Below are positions 16,171 through 23,370 of a stretch of 30,122 bases of DNA, piece by piece. Position 1 is the first letter of the stretch; every line of letters starts with the position of its first letter. The DNA lies in NCBI GenBank assembly GCA_964618855.1, contig CAZUCD010000031.1:1-30122 (forward strand). The letters are read 5' to 3'. The stretch is from CAZUCD01 sp964618855 (GTDB lineage Bacteria > Sumerlaeota > Sumerlaeia > SLMS01 > JANRJK01). Both the position numbers and the translations under genes were made by a program. The notes under the pieces were generated by a model. The model was not told the DNA's origin and did no database searches. It saw only the letters and a list, made by a program, of their open reading frames with translations.

Positions 16171-17040
16171 GTGAAGGCGCGCCAACCTGCAGAGGCGAAC
16201 CTCGCCCATCGGCGAGCGCGCAGGATCCGTATCGTCACCACCTCCACCGTGGCCACGCTGGTCGTGGCGATGCTCTTGGCCGCGGCGTGGCTGGGCACGA
16301 AGCGAATCTCACTCGCCCCCACGATGCTGGCCGACGATCCCCGAGTTCGGGGAACCTACCTCGTCCCGGTGGACGGCGCCTTCGACCTCGCCGTCGAGCT
16401 CCGCGTCGACGGGGGGGCGGCCGGGGACACGGGTGCGCTTCTTCGTGCAGAGCGCGGCCGATTCCGCCACGTCCTCTTCGGCTATGCGGAAATCGCCCTC
16501 CTCGAGGGGGATGCCTGGGTCGTCTACGTCCCAACAAGGATCAACACAAACTCGATACGCGTCCCACTGGCCGAGTTCCTCGACTCGACCGGCGTCCTCT
16601 CGGCCCGCGGCGATGAAACCTCCCACCCGGACGCGGTGGGCGCCTACCTCCTGCTGCCCGATGGCGTGGTGGTGGTTTCCCCCGGCCTTGATCCCATTCC
16701 AGAACGCATCGCCGTTCCGGACGGTCCGCAGCGCAAGCTCCTCCTCGATCTGGGGCGGAACTGGCGCTACGCCACGAGGGTCGGCCACTTCCCCTCTGAA
16801 CTCATCGAGGTTGCCCACGCACTTGATGACCACGATTTCACCCGCACCAGCGAGACCTTGCTGCTTTGGCGTGGGCTCCAGCCATCATCCGTCATCGGCT
16901 CGCCCCCGGAGGTCGAGGTCCACGGCGGAATCGGCGAACTTCTGCACGAGCCCGCGACCCCACCGACGATGACCCTGCGCGGCGTGCTCCCACTCTTTCA
17001 TCCAGACAGCGCCCCCGAGACGCCACCGGACTCGCCATGA
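16171..17040 (+). CDS. Membrane-anchored protein of unknown function
   Basis: 289 aa with one N-terminal membrane helix (about 21-42: IVTTSTVATLVVAMLLAAAW) after an Arg-rich start (RRARRIR), so the N terminus should be inside and the rest outside. The C-terminal part has beta-rich blocks such as GTYLVPVDGAFDLAVELRVDGG, but I recognise no domain. GTG start with GGGGA five bases upstream. The stop overlaps the start of the next gene as ATGA, so it is coupled to a GT4 glycosyltransferase. A role in envelope glycan assembly is possible from context only. Confidence 0.7.
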   Translation: MKARQPAEANLAHRRARRIRIVTTSTVATLVVAMLLAAAWLGTKRISLAPTMLADDPRVRGTYLVPVDGAFDLAVELRVDGGAAGDTGALLRAERGRFRHVLFGYAEIALLEGDAWVVYVPTRINTNSIRVPLAEFLDSTGVLSARGDETSHPDAVGAYLLLPDGVVVVSPGLDPIPERIAVPDGPQRKLLLDLGRNWRYATRVGHFPSELIEVAHALDDHDFTRTSETLLLWRGLQPSSVIGSPPEVEVHGGIGELLHEPATPPTMTLRGVLPLFHPDSAPETPPDSP

Positions 17041-18152
17041 CCGGCGCCCCCGGGTTCGTCCGGATCATCACGTGGCTCCCCGTCGGCGGCATCGAGCGCC
17101 GCCTGGTCGCCGTCGTCCCGCGTCTTGTGCAGCGAGGCTGGCGTGCCTCGGTCGTGTTGATCCGGGAGCGCGGGCCCCTCGCGGATGAACTCGAGGCCGC
17201 GGGCGTGCCCGTCCGCGTCATTCCATTCCGTTCGCGCGTTTCCCCTGCTGGAATTCGCGCCCTCGCCGCGCACCTGCGCGACTTCAGGGCGGACATCGTC
17301 CACTCGCACATGTACAGGAGCAACGTCCCCGCGGCCATCGCGGGCAGGCTGGCCGGGACGAGGGCCATCCTCGCGCAAATCCACAACGTCGGCACCTGGG
17401 AATCCAAGCGCCAACTCCTGCTCGACCGCCAACTTGCCCGGCTCCGCACCGGGCACATCGCCGTCTCTGAAGCCGTGAAGCGCGATGTGGTCGCGAACCT
17501 GCGGGTTCCACCCGGGAGCGTCCATGTTCTTCACAACGGGATCGACACGCAGGCGTTCGCGCCGGACGAGGAGGCCCGCGGCCGCGTCCGCGCCGAACTG
17601 GCCCTCGAACCTGCCACCACACTGGTCCTCGTTCCAGCACGCCTCCACCCGCAGAAGAACCCGCTAGGGATGCTCGAGGCCTTCGCCGCGGCCGCATCCG
17701 GCAGAGACGCCGTGCTCGCGTTTGCGGGCGCAGGCTCCGAGGAGAAGAGACTCCGGGCCGCCTCCGCGAACCTTGGAGCGCGCGTCCGCCTCCTTGGCGA
17801 GCGGCATGACATGGCGGCGCTCTACAACGCCGCGGACATCGTCGCGCTGCCCAGTTTCAAGGAGGGGTTCTCGAATGCCGTGATCGAGGCGCTGTCCTGC
17901 GGGCGGCCCGTTCTCGCGACCGACGTCGGCGGCAACGCGGAGGCCATCACCGCGCCCGCACACGGATGGATCGTGCCGCCGTCCGATCCCGGCGCGCTCG
18001 CAGGGGCGCTTGCTTACGCGCTTGATGAGGGAGCGCGCCTCGCGGAACGCGGCGCCGCCTGCCGAGCGCGAGGGCTCGAGTTCGGCATCGACGCCCTGGT
18101 GGACAAGTCGCACGCGCTCTATTGCGCCCAGGCAGGCATCGCGCCCGCCTGA
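17037..18152 (+). CDS. GT4-family glycosyltransferase
   Basis: 371 aa, a GT-B fold glycosyltransferase using a nucleotide sugar. Seen: the N-terminal Rossmann start FVRIITWLPVGGIERR (7-22), the DIVHSHMYRSN block, the second domain with LVPARLHPQKNPLG, and the EX7E motif Glu276-Glu284 (EGFSNAVIE) followed by ALSCGRPVLATDVGGN. It probably adds a sugar to a lipid-linked or cell-surface glycan; donor and acceptor are unknown. The ATG at 17037 overlaps the TGA of the preceding gene; a longer open frame (to 16866) is only the shadow of that gene. The 3' end converges with lspA 15 bases away, with no terminator in the gap. Confidence 0.92.
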   Translation: MTGAPGFVRIITWLPVGGIERRLVAVVPRLVQRGWRASVVLIRERGPLADELEAAGVPVRVIPFRSRVSPAGIRALAAHLRDFRADIVHSHMYRSNVPAAIAGRLAGTRAILAQIHNVGTWESKRQLLLDRQLARLRTGHIAVSEAVKRDVVANLRVPPGSVHVLHNGIDTQAFAPDEEARGRVRAELALEPATTLVLVPARLHPQKNPLGMLEAFAAAASGRDAVLAFAGAGSEEKRLRAASANLGARVRLLGERHDMAALYNAADIVALPSFKEGFSNAVIEALSCGRPVLATDVGGNAEAITAPAHGWIVPPSDPGALAGALAYALDEGARLAERGAACRARGLEFGIDALVDKSHALYCAQAGIAPA

Positions 18153-18167
18153 CGCGCCGAAACGCGC

Positions 18168-18713
18168 CTACATCTTTCCCTTCCAGCCCCGCCACACGAT
18201 GATCGCGGCACCCACGCAGATGCACGTGTCCGCGATGTTGAAGATCGGATAGTGGTACTCGCGGAAGTAGAAGTGGATGAAATCCACCACGTACTCCCGC
18301 GCCATGCGGTCGATCATGTTGCCGACCGCACCGGAGAGGATGAGCGCCACCGCGCACCGCCCCCAGCGCTCACTGGCGGGCAGCGTCCACCAGAACCACG
18401 AGAACCCGATCGTGGCGAGGAGGCTCACAACCGCGAGCAACTTTGTCTGGCCCGTCGCCATCGAGAAGGCCGCGCCGGTGTTCTCGTGGTACTGCAAGTC
18501 GAAGAACCCGGGGATGATCTCGATCACGGGGTAGCCCCGGCCGGGCCCGGGCTTCAGCGCGGCCTCCGCCCAGAACTTCGTCGCATGGTCCAGGATGAAG
18601 AAGCCCACGAGAAGGGCGAGCGACAGCGGCCAATCGGCGAACCGGCCGGGCTCGGGCTTCGACTCCGCCTGGGCTGGCGCATCCGGGGTAGTCGTTGGGG
18701 CAGTCTCGGTCAT
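18168..18713 (-). CDS. lspA: Lipoprotein signal peptidase (signal peptidase II)
   Basis: Cleaves the signal peptide of diacylglyceryl-modified prolipoproteins in the inner membrane. 181 aa with four hydrophobic helices. Landmarks: FILDHATKF (39-47), the NTGAAFS block (78-84), the two catalytic aspartates Asp135 (GNMIDR) and Asp162 (FNIADTCICVG). About 25 N-terminal residues rich in Pro, Thr and Ala precede the first helix, which is longer than in E. coli. It begins 14 bases downstream of a GT4 gene on the same strand and is probably cotranscribed with it. Confidence 0.96.
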   Translation of the reverse strand: MTETAPTTTPDAPAQAESKPEPGRFADWPLSLALLVGFFILDHATKFWAEAALKPGPGRGYPVIEIIPGFFDLQYHENTGAAFSMATGQTKLLAVVSLLATIGFSWFWWTLPASERWGRCAVALILSGAVGNMIDRMAREYVVDFIHFYFREYHYPIFNIADTCICVGAAIIVWRGWKGKM

Positions 18714-18727
18714 GTGTCCGGTCCGGA

Positions 18728-19990
18728 TCAGCGCCGCCGATGGGCGACGGACTCGAAGTGGGCGAGCATCGTCCGCGCCATGTCCCGGCGATTGAACCGG
18801 GCCGCGGCGCGCTCGGCGCGCTCGAAGCGCTGATTGGCAGGTTCCGGCAGTCGTGCGGCAAGCCGAAGCAGCGCCTCCGTCCAGTTCCCGGCCAGGTGGG
18901 CGGGATCGTCCGGCACGAGGATGCCGTCGCGCTCGCTCGTCAGCACCTCACCCGTCGCGCCGCTGTCCATCGCCACCACAGGCGTGCCCGCCAACAGGGA
19001 CTCCGCCGTGACGAGGCCAAAGGCCGGGGCCCCGAAGTCCGGGTTCATGAAGACGTCGGCCGCGGCATACATCCGCGTCAGCTTGTCCGCAGGGATGCGA
19101 CCGGGGAACGTGACGTGCTGCGCAATGTTCAGCCGCCGAGTGAGGGCGATCAGGTTGGCCTTCTCCGGACCGTCGCCCGCGACGATGACGCGCCACGGCT
19201 GCGGGACCTTGAACTCGGGATGCATGGCGGCGCGCGCCACGGCCTCCAAGGCAAGCGCCTGCCCCTTTAGTGCCTCGAGCCGCCCCACCAGCAGGAAGAT
19301 CGTCCCGTCCGTGTCGAGGACGAGTTCCTCGCGCGCCTCGAACCGCGTCCGCGCCCAAGCCCTGGACAGGTCGATGCCGAGCTGGACGACTGTCGCCTCG
19401 ACGGCGCGCCCCAGTTCCGCATGCAGTTCCCGCCGGGTGAACTGCGAATCCACGACGAGACTCGGCCCCGCGCGCAGGAAGCGCCGCCACAGCGGCGAGA
19501 AGGCAAGCCGGTGCTTGAACGGCGAGCAGGTCGTCAACATCGCCGAGGGCGGCCTCCAGGAGGTCGCGAGCCTTTCACCCATGCCAAGCCGCGCGAACCG
19601 TTCCCGCCGCAGCGGCGTCTCGCTGTAGAGGGTCCCGTGGATCGTCGTCACCACCGGCGGCGTGCCCGGGCGCGGACGCAGGATGATCGGGATGCCCGCG
19701 AAGCCCTGCGCGTGGATGACGTCGATCTTTTCCTCCTCGCAGATGGCCGCCACCCTTTCCGGCAGCTCCCGGAAGAATTGCCAGGTGTAGCGGCCCGGCA
19801 CCGTGCCGAGCGTCCTCAGTCCCCCCGAGGGATTCAGCGGCGCAAGCGGCTCTCCCGCCCCCGCGGGCGTGGTCAGCACCGTGACCCGCGCCCCGAGTTC
19901 CTCCATCGCGCACGTGAGGTCGTAGGCGTGCCACTCGAGTCCGCCCGCCTGGTGGGTCGGCAGGCTCCTGCATATCTCAAGGACGCGCAT
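18728..19990 (-). CDS. GT4-family glycosyltransferase, first EX7E glutamate absent
   Basis: 420 aa GT-B glycosyltransferase. Seen: the glycine-rich N-terminal HQAGGLEWHAYDLTCAM, the DVIHAQG block, TTIHGT, the second domain with FLLVGRLEALKG (about 232-243) and VIVAGDGPE. At the donor site the motif reads PAFGLVTAE (322-330), so the second Glu (Glu330) is present but the first is replaced by Pro322. The residue normally supports the nucleotide sugar or acts as nucleophile-like base, so the donor site is altered. GGAGG eight bases upstream supports the ATG at 19990. It sits between the AAA+ ATPase and lspA, all on the minus strand. Substrate unknown. Confidence 0.9.
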   Translation of the reverse strand: MRVLEICRSLPTHQAGGLEWHAYDLTCAMEELGARVTVLTTPAGAGEPLAPLNPSGGLRTLGTVPGRYTWQFFRELPERVAAICEEEKIDVIHAQGFAGIPIILRPRPGTPPVVTTIHGTLYSETPLRRERFARLGMGERLATSWRPPSAMLTTCSPFKHRLAFSPLWRRFLRAGPSLVVDSQFTRRELHAELGRAVEATVVQLGIDLSRAWARTRFEAREELVLDTDGTIFLLVGRLEALKGQALALEAVARAAMHPEFKVPQPWRVIVAGDGPEKANLIALTRRLNIAQHVTFPGRIPADKLTRMYAAADVFMNPDFGAPAFGLVTAESLLAGTPVVAMDSGATGEVLTSERDGILVPDDPAHLAGNWTEALLRLAARLPEPANQRFERAERAAARFNRRDMARTMLAHFESVAHRRR

Positions 19991-20076
19991 GGGGCGATCC
20001 TCCGCGGTTGGCGCCCGGGGGGCTCAACCCGCCGATCCGGCGCCGCTCCGGCGCGATCCCTGGCGATGGGAGGGGC

Positions 20077-21258
20077 TCACCTCCCACCGCGCTTCCACTC
20101 TCGCAGCACCCGCGCGGCGATCTCGCTCGCCTCAAGTTCGGAGCGCAGCCGCTCGTCCCCGGCCGCGATGCTCGCGTCGATCTGGGAACGCAGCGAGCCC
20201 TTCTCCTCCAGCTTCGGGATCAGCTCCTTGCCCATTCGGTCGAGGAACCGCATCAGCTTCGGCAGTTCGTAGTCGTGCGTGTCCTGCACGAGCGACGGGA
20301 TCACGAACAGGTCGAGCGCGTCCTGCGGCACGTACTCCCCCTTGGCGACCATGCGCGACGCGACGACGAGCGAGCGGATCGACGGGGGACCCGGCAGGAT
20401 CCGCAGCAGGCGCGTCTCCTCCTCCGTGGGCAGGTTGTCCCCGCACTCCACCTCGTAGCCGTGCGCATACCGGATGATGTTGGCGTAGCGCACGTATCCG
20501 CGGGCGATCTCGGGGCCACGCTCGTGACGGCAGAGCGTCCCGATGGTCTCCTCCATGAGCACGCGCTCCTCAACCTTCGCGGGGGGGTAGCCGATGCGGA
20601 TCGCGGTCAGGCGCGAACGCAATGCGTCCTCGAGGTGAACGTGCTTCGACGGGTTGTAGCTGAACGCCATCTTCAGCTTACCCCCCATGTGGATCTCCTC
20701 GCCCGTGGGAAGGGGGAGGGACTGCCGCGAGTCGATGACGGAGTAGAGCACCGACGCGATGTCCATCGGGAGCTTGATCACCTCGTCGAGGTAGAACCCG
20801 TTGACCACGCCACCCGCGGCCGCGCGTGCCGCCAGGGAGAGCTTCCCGTCGCTCCAAATCGGATACTCTTCGTCCACGCCCCCGGTGGACTGGCGCCCGA
20901 GCATCTCGTGCACCTGGGAGGCCGCCGAGGCGAGGTACGTCTGCAGCGGGATGTCCAGCCTGTGGAAGACGGAGCGGATCAGCGTCGTCTTCCCGATGCC
21001 GGGCGGGCCGGACAGCACGACGGGGATGCCCTCGCGAACCAGGTCCTCGAGCACCTTTTCCTCCCTCCCGATGGGGATGTAGATGGGCGGATTCCGCGGG
21101 TCCGAGGAGAACTTCTCGCGCACGATGCGCCCGGCCGCCTGGTTGCTCAGGATCCAGAGCATCGAGCCCTTCATCTTGACGTACGTGGTCTCCTGCCGGA
21201 TCGGCATGCCTTCCGAGTCGTCGTGGTGGGTCGATTGCCTGCCGCTGCCGTAGGCCAT
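20077..21258 (-). CDS. MoxR-type AAA+ ATPase
   Basis: 393 aa of the AAA_5/MoxR kind: Walker A GPPGIGKT (84-91), Walker B GFYLDEV (154-160), sensor-1 Asn202 (FSYNPS) and a possible arginine finger in DALRSRL (211-217). The N-terminal part has a PIGREEKVLEDLV lead-in. MoxR ATPases act as chaperones with von Willebrand A-domain partners, often in the envelope or in metal-cofactor insertion. No VWA-domain gene lies in this window, so the client is not known. GGTGA six bases upstream supports the ATG. It diverges from the interrupted multi-pass transferase; an 86-base gap with a 6-base hairpin (20040-20054) leads into the GT4 gene. Confidence 0.9.
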   Translation of the reverse strand: MAYGSGRQSTHHDDSEGMPIRQETTYVKMKGSMLWILSNQAAGRIVREKFSSDPRNPPIYIPIGREEKVLEDLVREGIPVVLSGPPGIGKTTLIRSVFHRLDIPLQTYLASAASQVHEMLGRQSTGGVDEEYPIWSDGKLSLAARAAAGGVVNGFYLDEVIKLPMDIASVLYSVIDSRQSLPLPTGEEIHMGGKLKMAFSYNPSKHVHLEDALRSRLTAIRIGYPPAKVEERVLMEETIGTLCRHERGPEIARGYVRYANIIRYAHGYEVECGDNLPTEEETRLLRILPGPPSIRSLVVASRMVAKGEYVPQDALDLFVIPSLVQDTHDYELPKLMRFLDRMGKELIPKLEEKGSLRSQIDASIAAGDERLRSELEASEIAARVLREWKRGGR

Positions 21259-21381
21259 GATGCGTCACCGATTTTGGGATGAACGGGGTGATGATCCCGT
21301 CGGTCGCCGCAAAGAGCAAGCATCGTTGCCGATTCCCTTGCGGACTTGCCGCCCCCGCGTCCCGCCCTCAAGATCCGCGCC

Positions 21382-23370
21382 GTGAAAGCGCCTCCAGCCC
21401 TGTCCCGACGGACGTTCTGGGCGATCCTCCTGCTCGTGGGGATCGGGCTGTTCTTCTACCGGGGGACCCTCGACACGCCCGATGAAGTCCAAATGGCGCT
21501 CACCGCGCAGGGACTCGTCGAGCGCCAGTCGTTCCAGTTCGAGCGCGAGTACTATGGCCGCTGGAACAGCGGGTATGGCGTGGGCACGCCCCTGATCGGC
21601 ATCCCCTTCTACCTCGCCACCAAGCTGTTCATTTCCGCCGGCCTCCTCGCCGAGGACACCGTCGGGCTCTTCTCCATGAGCTCGCTCGCGTGCCTTGCAT
21701 TGTGCGGACTGGCTGTTGCCGGGATGACGGGACGCCCGGGTCTGTCCGCGTTGGTGGCCGCACTGTCCCCGCTCCTGCCCGGCGCGCTCGCCGCATACAG
21801 CGAGAACCTTTCCGCGGCCGCGCTGGTTGCATTGATGTGGTCCGTTTGGCGCCCCCCACCCCGCGGCGCGGTCGTCACGGCCTTCCTTGCGGGGCTCCTC
21901 GGCGTCCTGGCCAGGTCCGCCATGCTGCCGTTCCTCGCCTTCGTTGCCGTGTGGGGATGGCGCGAGGGCGCCCGTCGTTCCATCATCGCGGCCGGATCCG
22001 CAGGGATGGCCATCGGGTCCGTGGTCACGCTCTGCCTGAACCACGTGCTTCAGGGAAACGCGATCGCGGGTGCCTACGGGGGCACGGACTTCACCACGCC
22101 GATGCCCGTCGGCGTCTTCGGTCTCCTGTTTTCCGCGGAGCGTGGGCTGCTGCTGCTCCTCGTAAAGATGCCCGACCAGCCCGGCGCAGCGGGCGATCAG
22201 GCCGAAGCCACGGGCGATCCCGGCTGGGACGCCGCAATCGCCCAGGACAGCCGCAATGGCACCGGTGGCGTTGATGGTGNNNNNNNNNNGCCGTTCCTGG
22301 CATGGCGCGAGTTGGACGCTGGCATGCGCAGCCTCGCGCGCCTTGCCTACACGATCCTCGGGTTCTCGCTCGCCTTCCACGGCGCGTACTGGGCGTGGCA
22401 TGGGGGGTGGTCGGCCGGCACGCGCTTCATGCTGCCGATGATCGCTGCATTGGCTCCCGTGGTCGTGGCCTCGCTTGCCGCGTGGCCCTGCTGGGGGACG
22501 CCGAGGCGAATCGCGGCGGCAGCCATGCTCGCGTGGAGCGGAGTCATGGCCCTCATCTACGCCACGCACTCGCCCATGGCATGGTGGACAACGCTTTGGC
22601 GGTTCCACCAGGAGGAGAACATCTGGCTCTTCATCCCGCAGGCGAGCCTGTGGGTAGCGGCGCTGGGGGGCTGGGCGGAGCCCGCGCGCGCGGAGCTGTT
22701 CCCCGCCACCATGGCCGCCGGTGCGGCCATGGCCCTCGCGGGTGCGGTGGGACTGGTCCGCGGGGACGCCCTGCGCGCGGCCATGGCGCTCGAGATTCCC
22801 TGGAGGCGGCTCGCACTCCCACTCGCGGCACTGGCCCTCGTCGCCGTCTCCGCGCCGCTCAGGGGACCGCGCGGATGGACGAACGACCAGGGTGACATCC
22901 AGCGGTTCATGGTCATCAACGAACCCGGCCGATGGCGCGGAATCTTCGACAAGCGGATCGACGGCCCCGTGATCTTCCGCACCCGCGCCGCCGCGATCTA
23001 TGGCGTCGCCTTCGATGGCAGGGAGCTCGTTTCCAGCATCGAGCCTGTCCCGCGCCATGTCCGGACCGTCGAGACAGGCGGCAACAAGGGGCAGTTTCCC
23101 ATAGAAGTGGTCGCGGAGGCCATCCCCGGCGAGGAGTTCCTTTTCAGCCTCTACACCTCGTGGTCGGGGAGTGGTGTCTGGATCTTCCCGCTGGGTGGGG
23201 AGTATGTCTTCCCGCGCGAGCTGACGCCGATGGAGGCGATCTTCACCCAGGTCTGGCGCAAGCGCGCCATCCTCCTCGCGCTTGCCATTTCGGGGATGAT
23301 GCTCCTGTGCGTGGGTGGCGCGCCGGGCGGTGCATCCCTCGTCAGCGCCGGCCGGCCGACCGATCACTGA
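21382..23370 (+). CDS. Multi-pass (PMT/ArnT-like) glycosyltransferase, interrupted by an assembly gap
   Basis: A multi-helix membrane protein with the D-E pair of this superfamily after the first helix (GTLDTPDEVQ, about 29-38), a conserved YGRWNSGYGVGTPLIGIPFY block, many helices, and after the gap HGGWSAGTRFMLPMIAAL, which is typical of family members. It should move a sugar from a polyprenyl-phosphate donor on the outer face of the membrane. The reading frame passes through ten N only by luck: the 45 codons before the gap are hydrophilic and unlike the family (see the separate entry), so real sequence is missing there and the length is unreliable. The start is uncertain: GTG at 21382 has a weak site, and TTG at 21346 also reads. 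Its end overlaps the convergent transferase by 29 bases. Confidence 0.75.
   Translation: MKAPPALSRRTFWAILLLVGIGLFFYRGTLDTPDEVQMALTAQGLVERQSFQFEREYYGRWNSGYGVGTPLIGIPFYLATKLFISAGLLAEDTVGLFSMSSLACLALCGLAVAGMTGRPGLSALVAALSPLLPGALAAYSENLSAAALVALMWSVWRPPPRGAVVTAFLAGLLGVLARSAMLPFLAFVAVWGWREGARRSIIAAGSAGMAIGSVVTLCLNHVLQGNAIAGAYGGTDFTTPMPVGVFGLLFSAERGLLLLLVKMPDQPGAAGDQAEATGDPGWDAAIAQDSRNGTGGVDGXXXXPFLAWRELDAGMRSLARLAYTILGFSLAFHGAYWAWHGGWSAGTRFMLPMIAALAPVVVASLAAWPCWGTPRRIAAAAMLAWSGVMALIYATHSPMAWWTTLWRFHQEENIWLFIPQASLWVAALGGWAEPARAELFPATMAAGAAMALAGAVGLVRGDALRAAMALEIPWRRLALPLAALALVAVSAPLRGPRGWTNDQGDIQRFMVINEPGRWRGIFDKRIDGPVIFRTRAAAIYGVAFDGRELVSSIEPVPRHVRTVETGGNKGQFPIEVVAEAIPGEEFLFSLYTSWSGSGVWIFPLGGEYVFPRELTPMEAIFTQVWRKRAILLALAISGMMLLCVGGAPGGASLVSAGRPTDH
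22153..22279 (-). pseudogene. Citrate-synthase/citryl-CoA-lyase-like C-terminal fragment, antisense, beside the gap
   Basis: On the minus strand about 42 codons read TINATGAIAAVLGDCGVP then AGIARGFGLIARCAGLVGH and LYEEQQ. This is the C-terminal pattern of citrate-synthase-superfamily lyases (ARG-F-LIAR-AGLVGH-EE). Codon third positions are GC-rich, as expected for coding on this strand. It stops at the N run and at about 22150 merges into the plus-strand transferase. It is most likely foreign sequence joined at a contig end, not an in-place gene. The family call is from memory of the motif. Confidence 0.6.
22280..22289. other. Assembly gap (10 N)
   Basis: Ten unresolved bases, the usual placeholder for a scaffold join of unknown length. 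It lies inside the membrane-transferase gene. The real distance and sequence are unknown. Confidence 0.99.

Noticed and set aside
20040..20054. Hairpin GCGCCG/CGGCGC between the AAA+ ATPase and GT4 genes
   Set aside because: No T run follows, and the two genes are likely cotranscribed; kept only as a note in the ATPase entry.
20008..21282. 424-aa plus-strand frame opposite the AAA+ ATPase
   Set aside because: The minus strand has intact Walker motifs; the plus-strand frame is a shadow.
21265..23367. 700-aa minus-strand frame opposite the multi-pass transferase
   Set aside because: Mostly hydrophilic shadow sequence. Only the short stretch beside the gap is meaningful, and it is listed separately.
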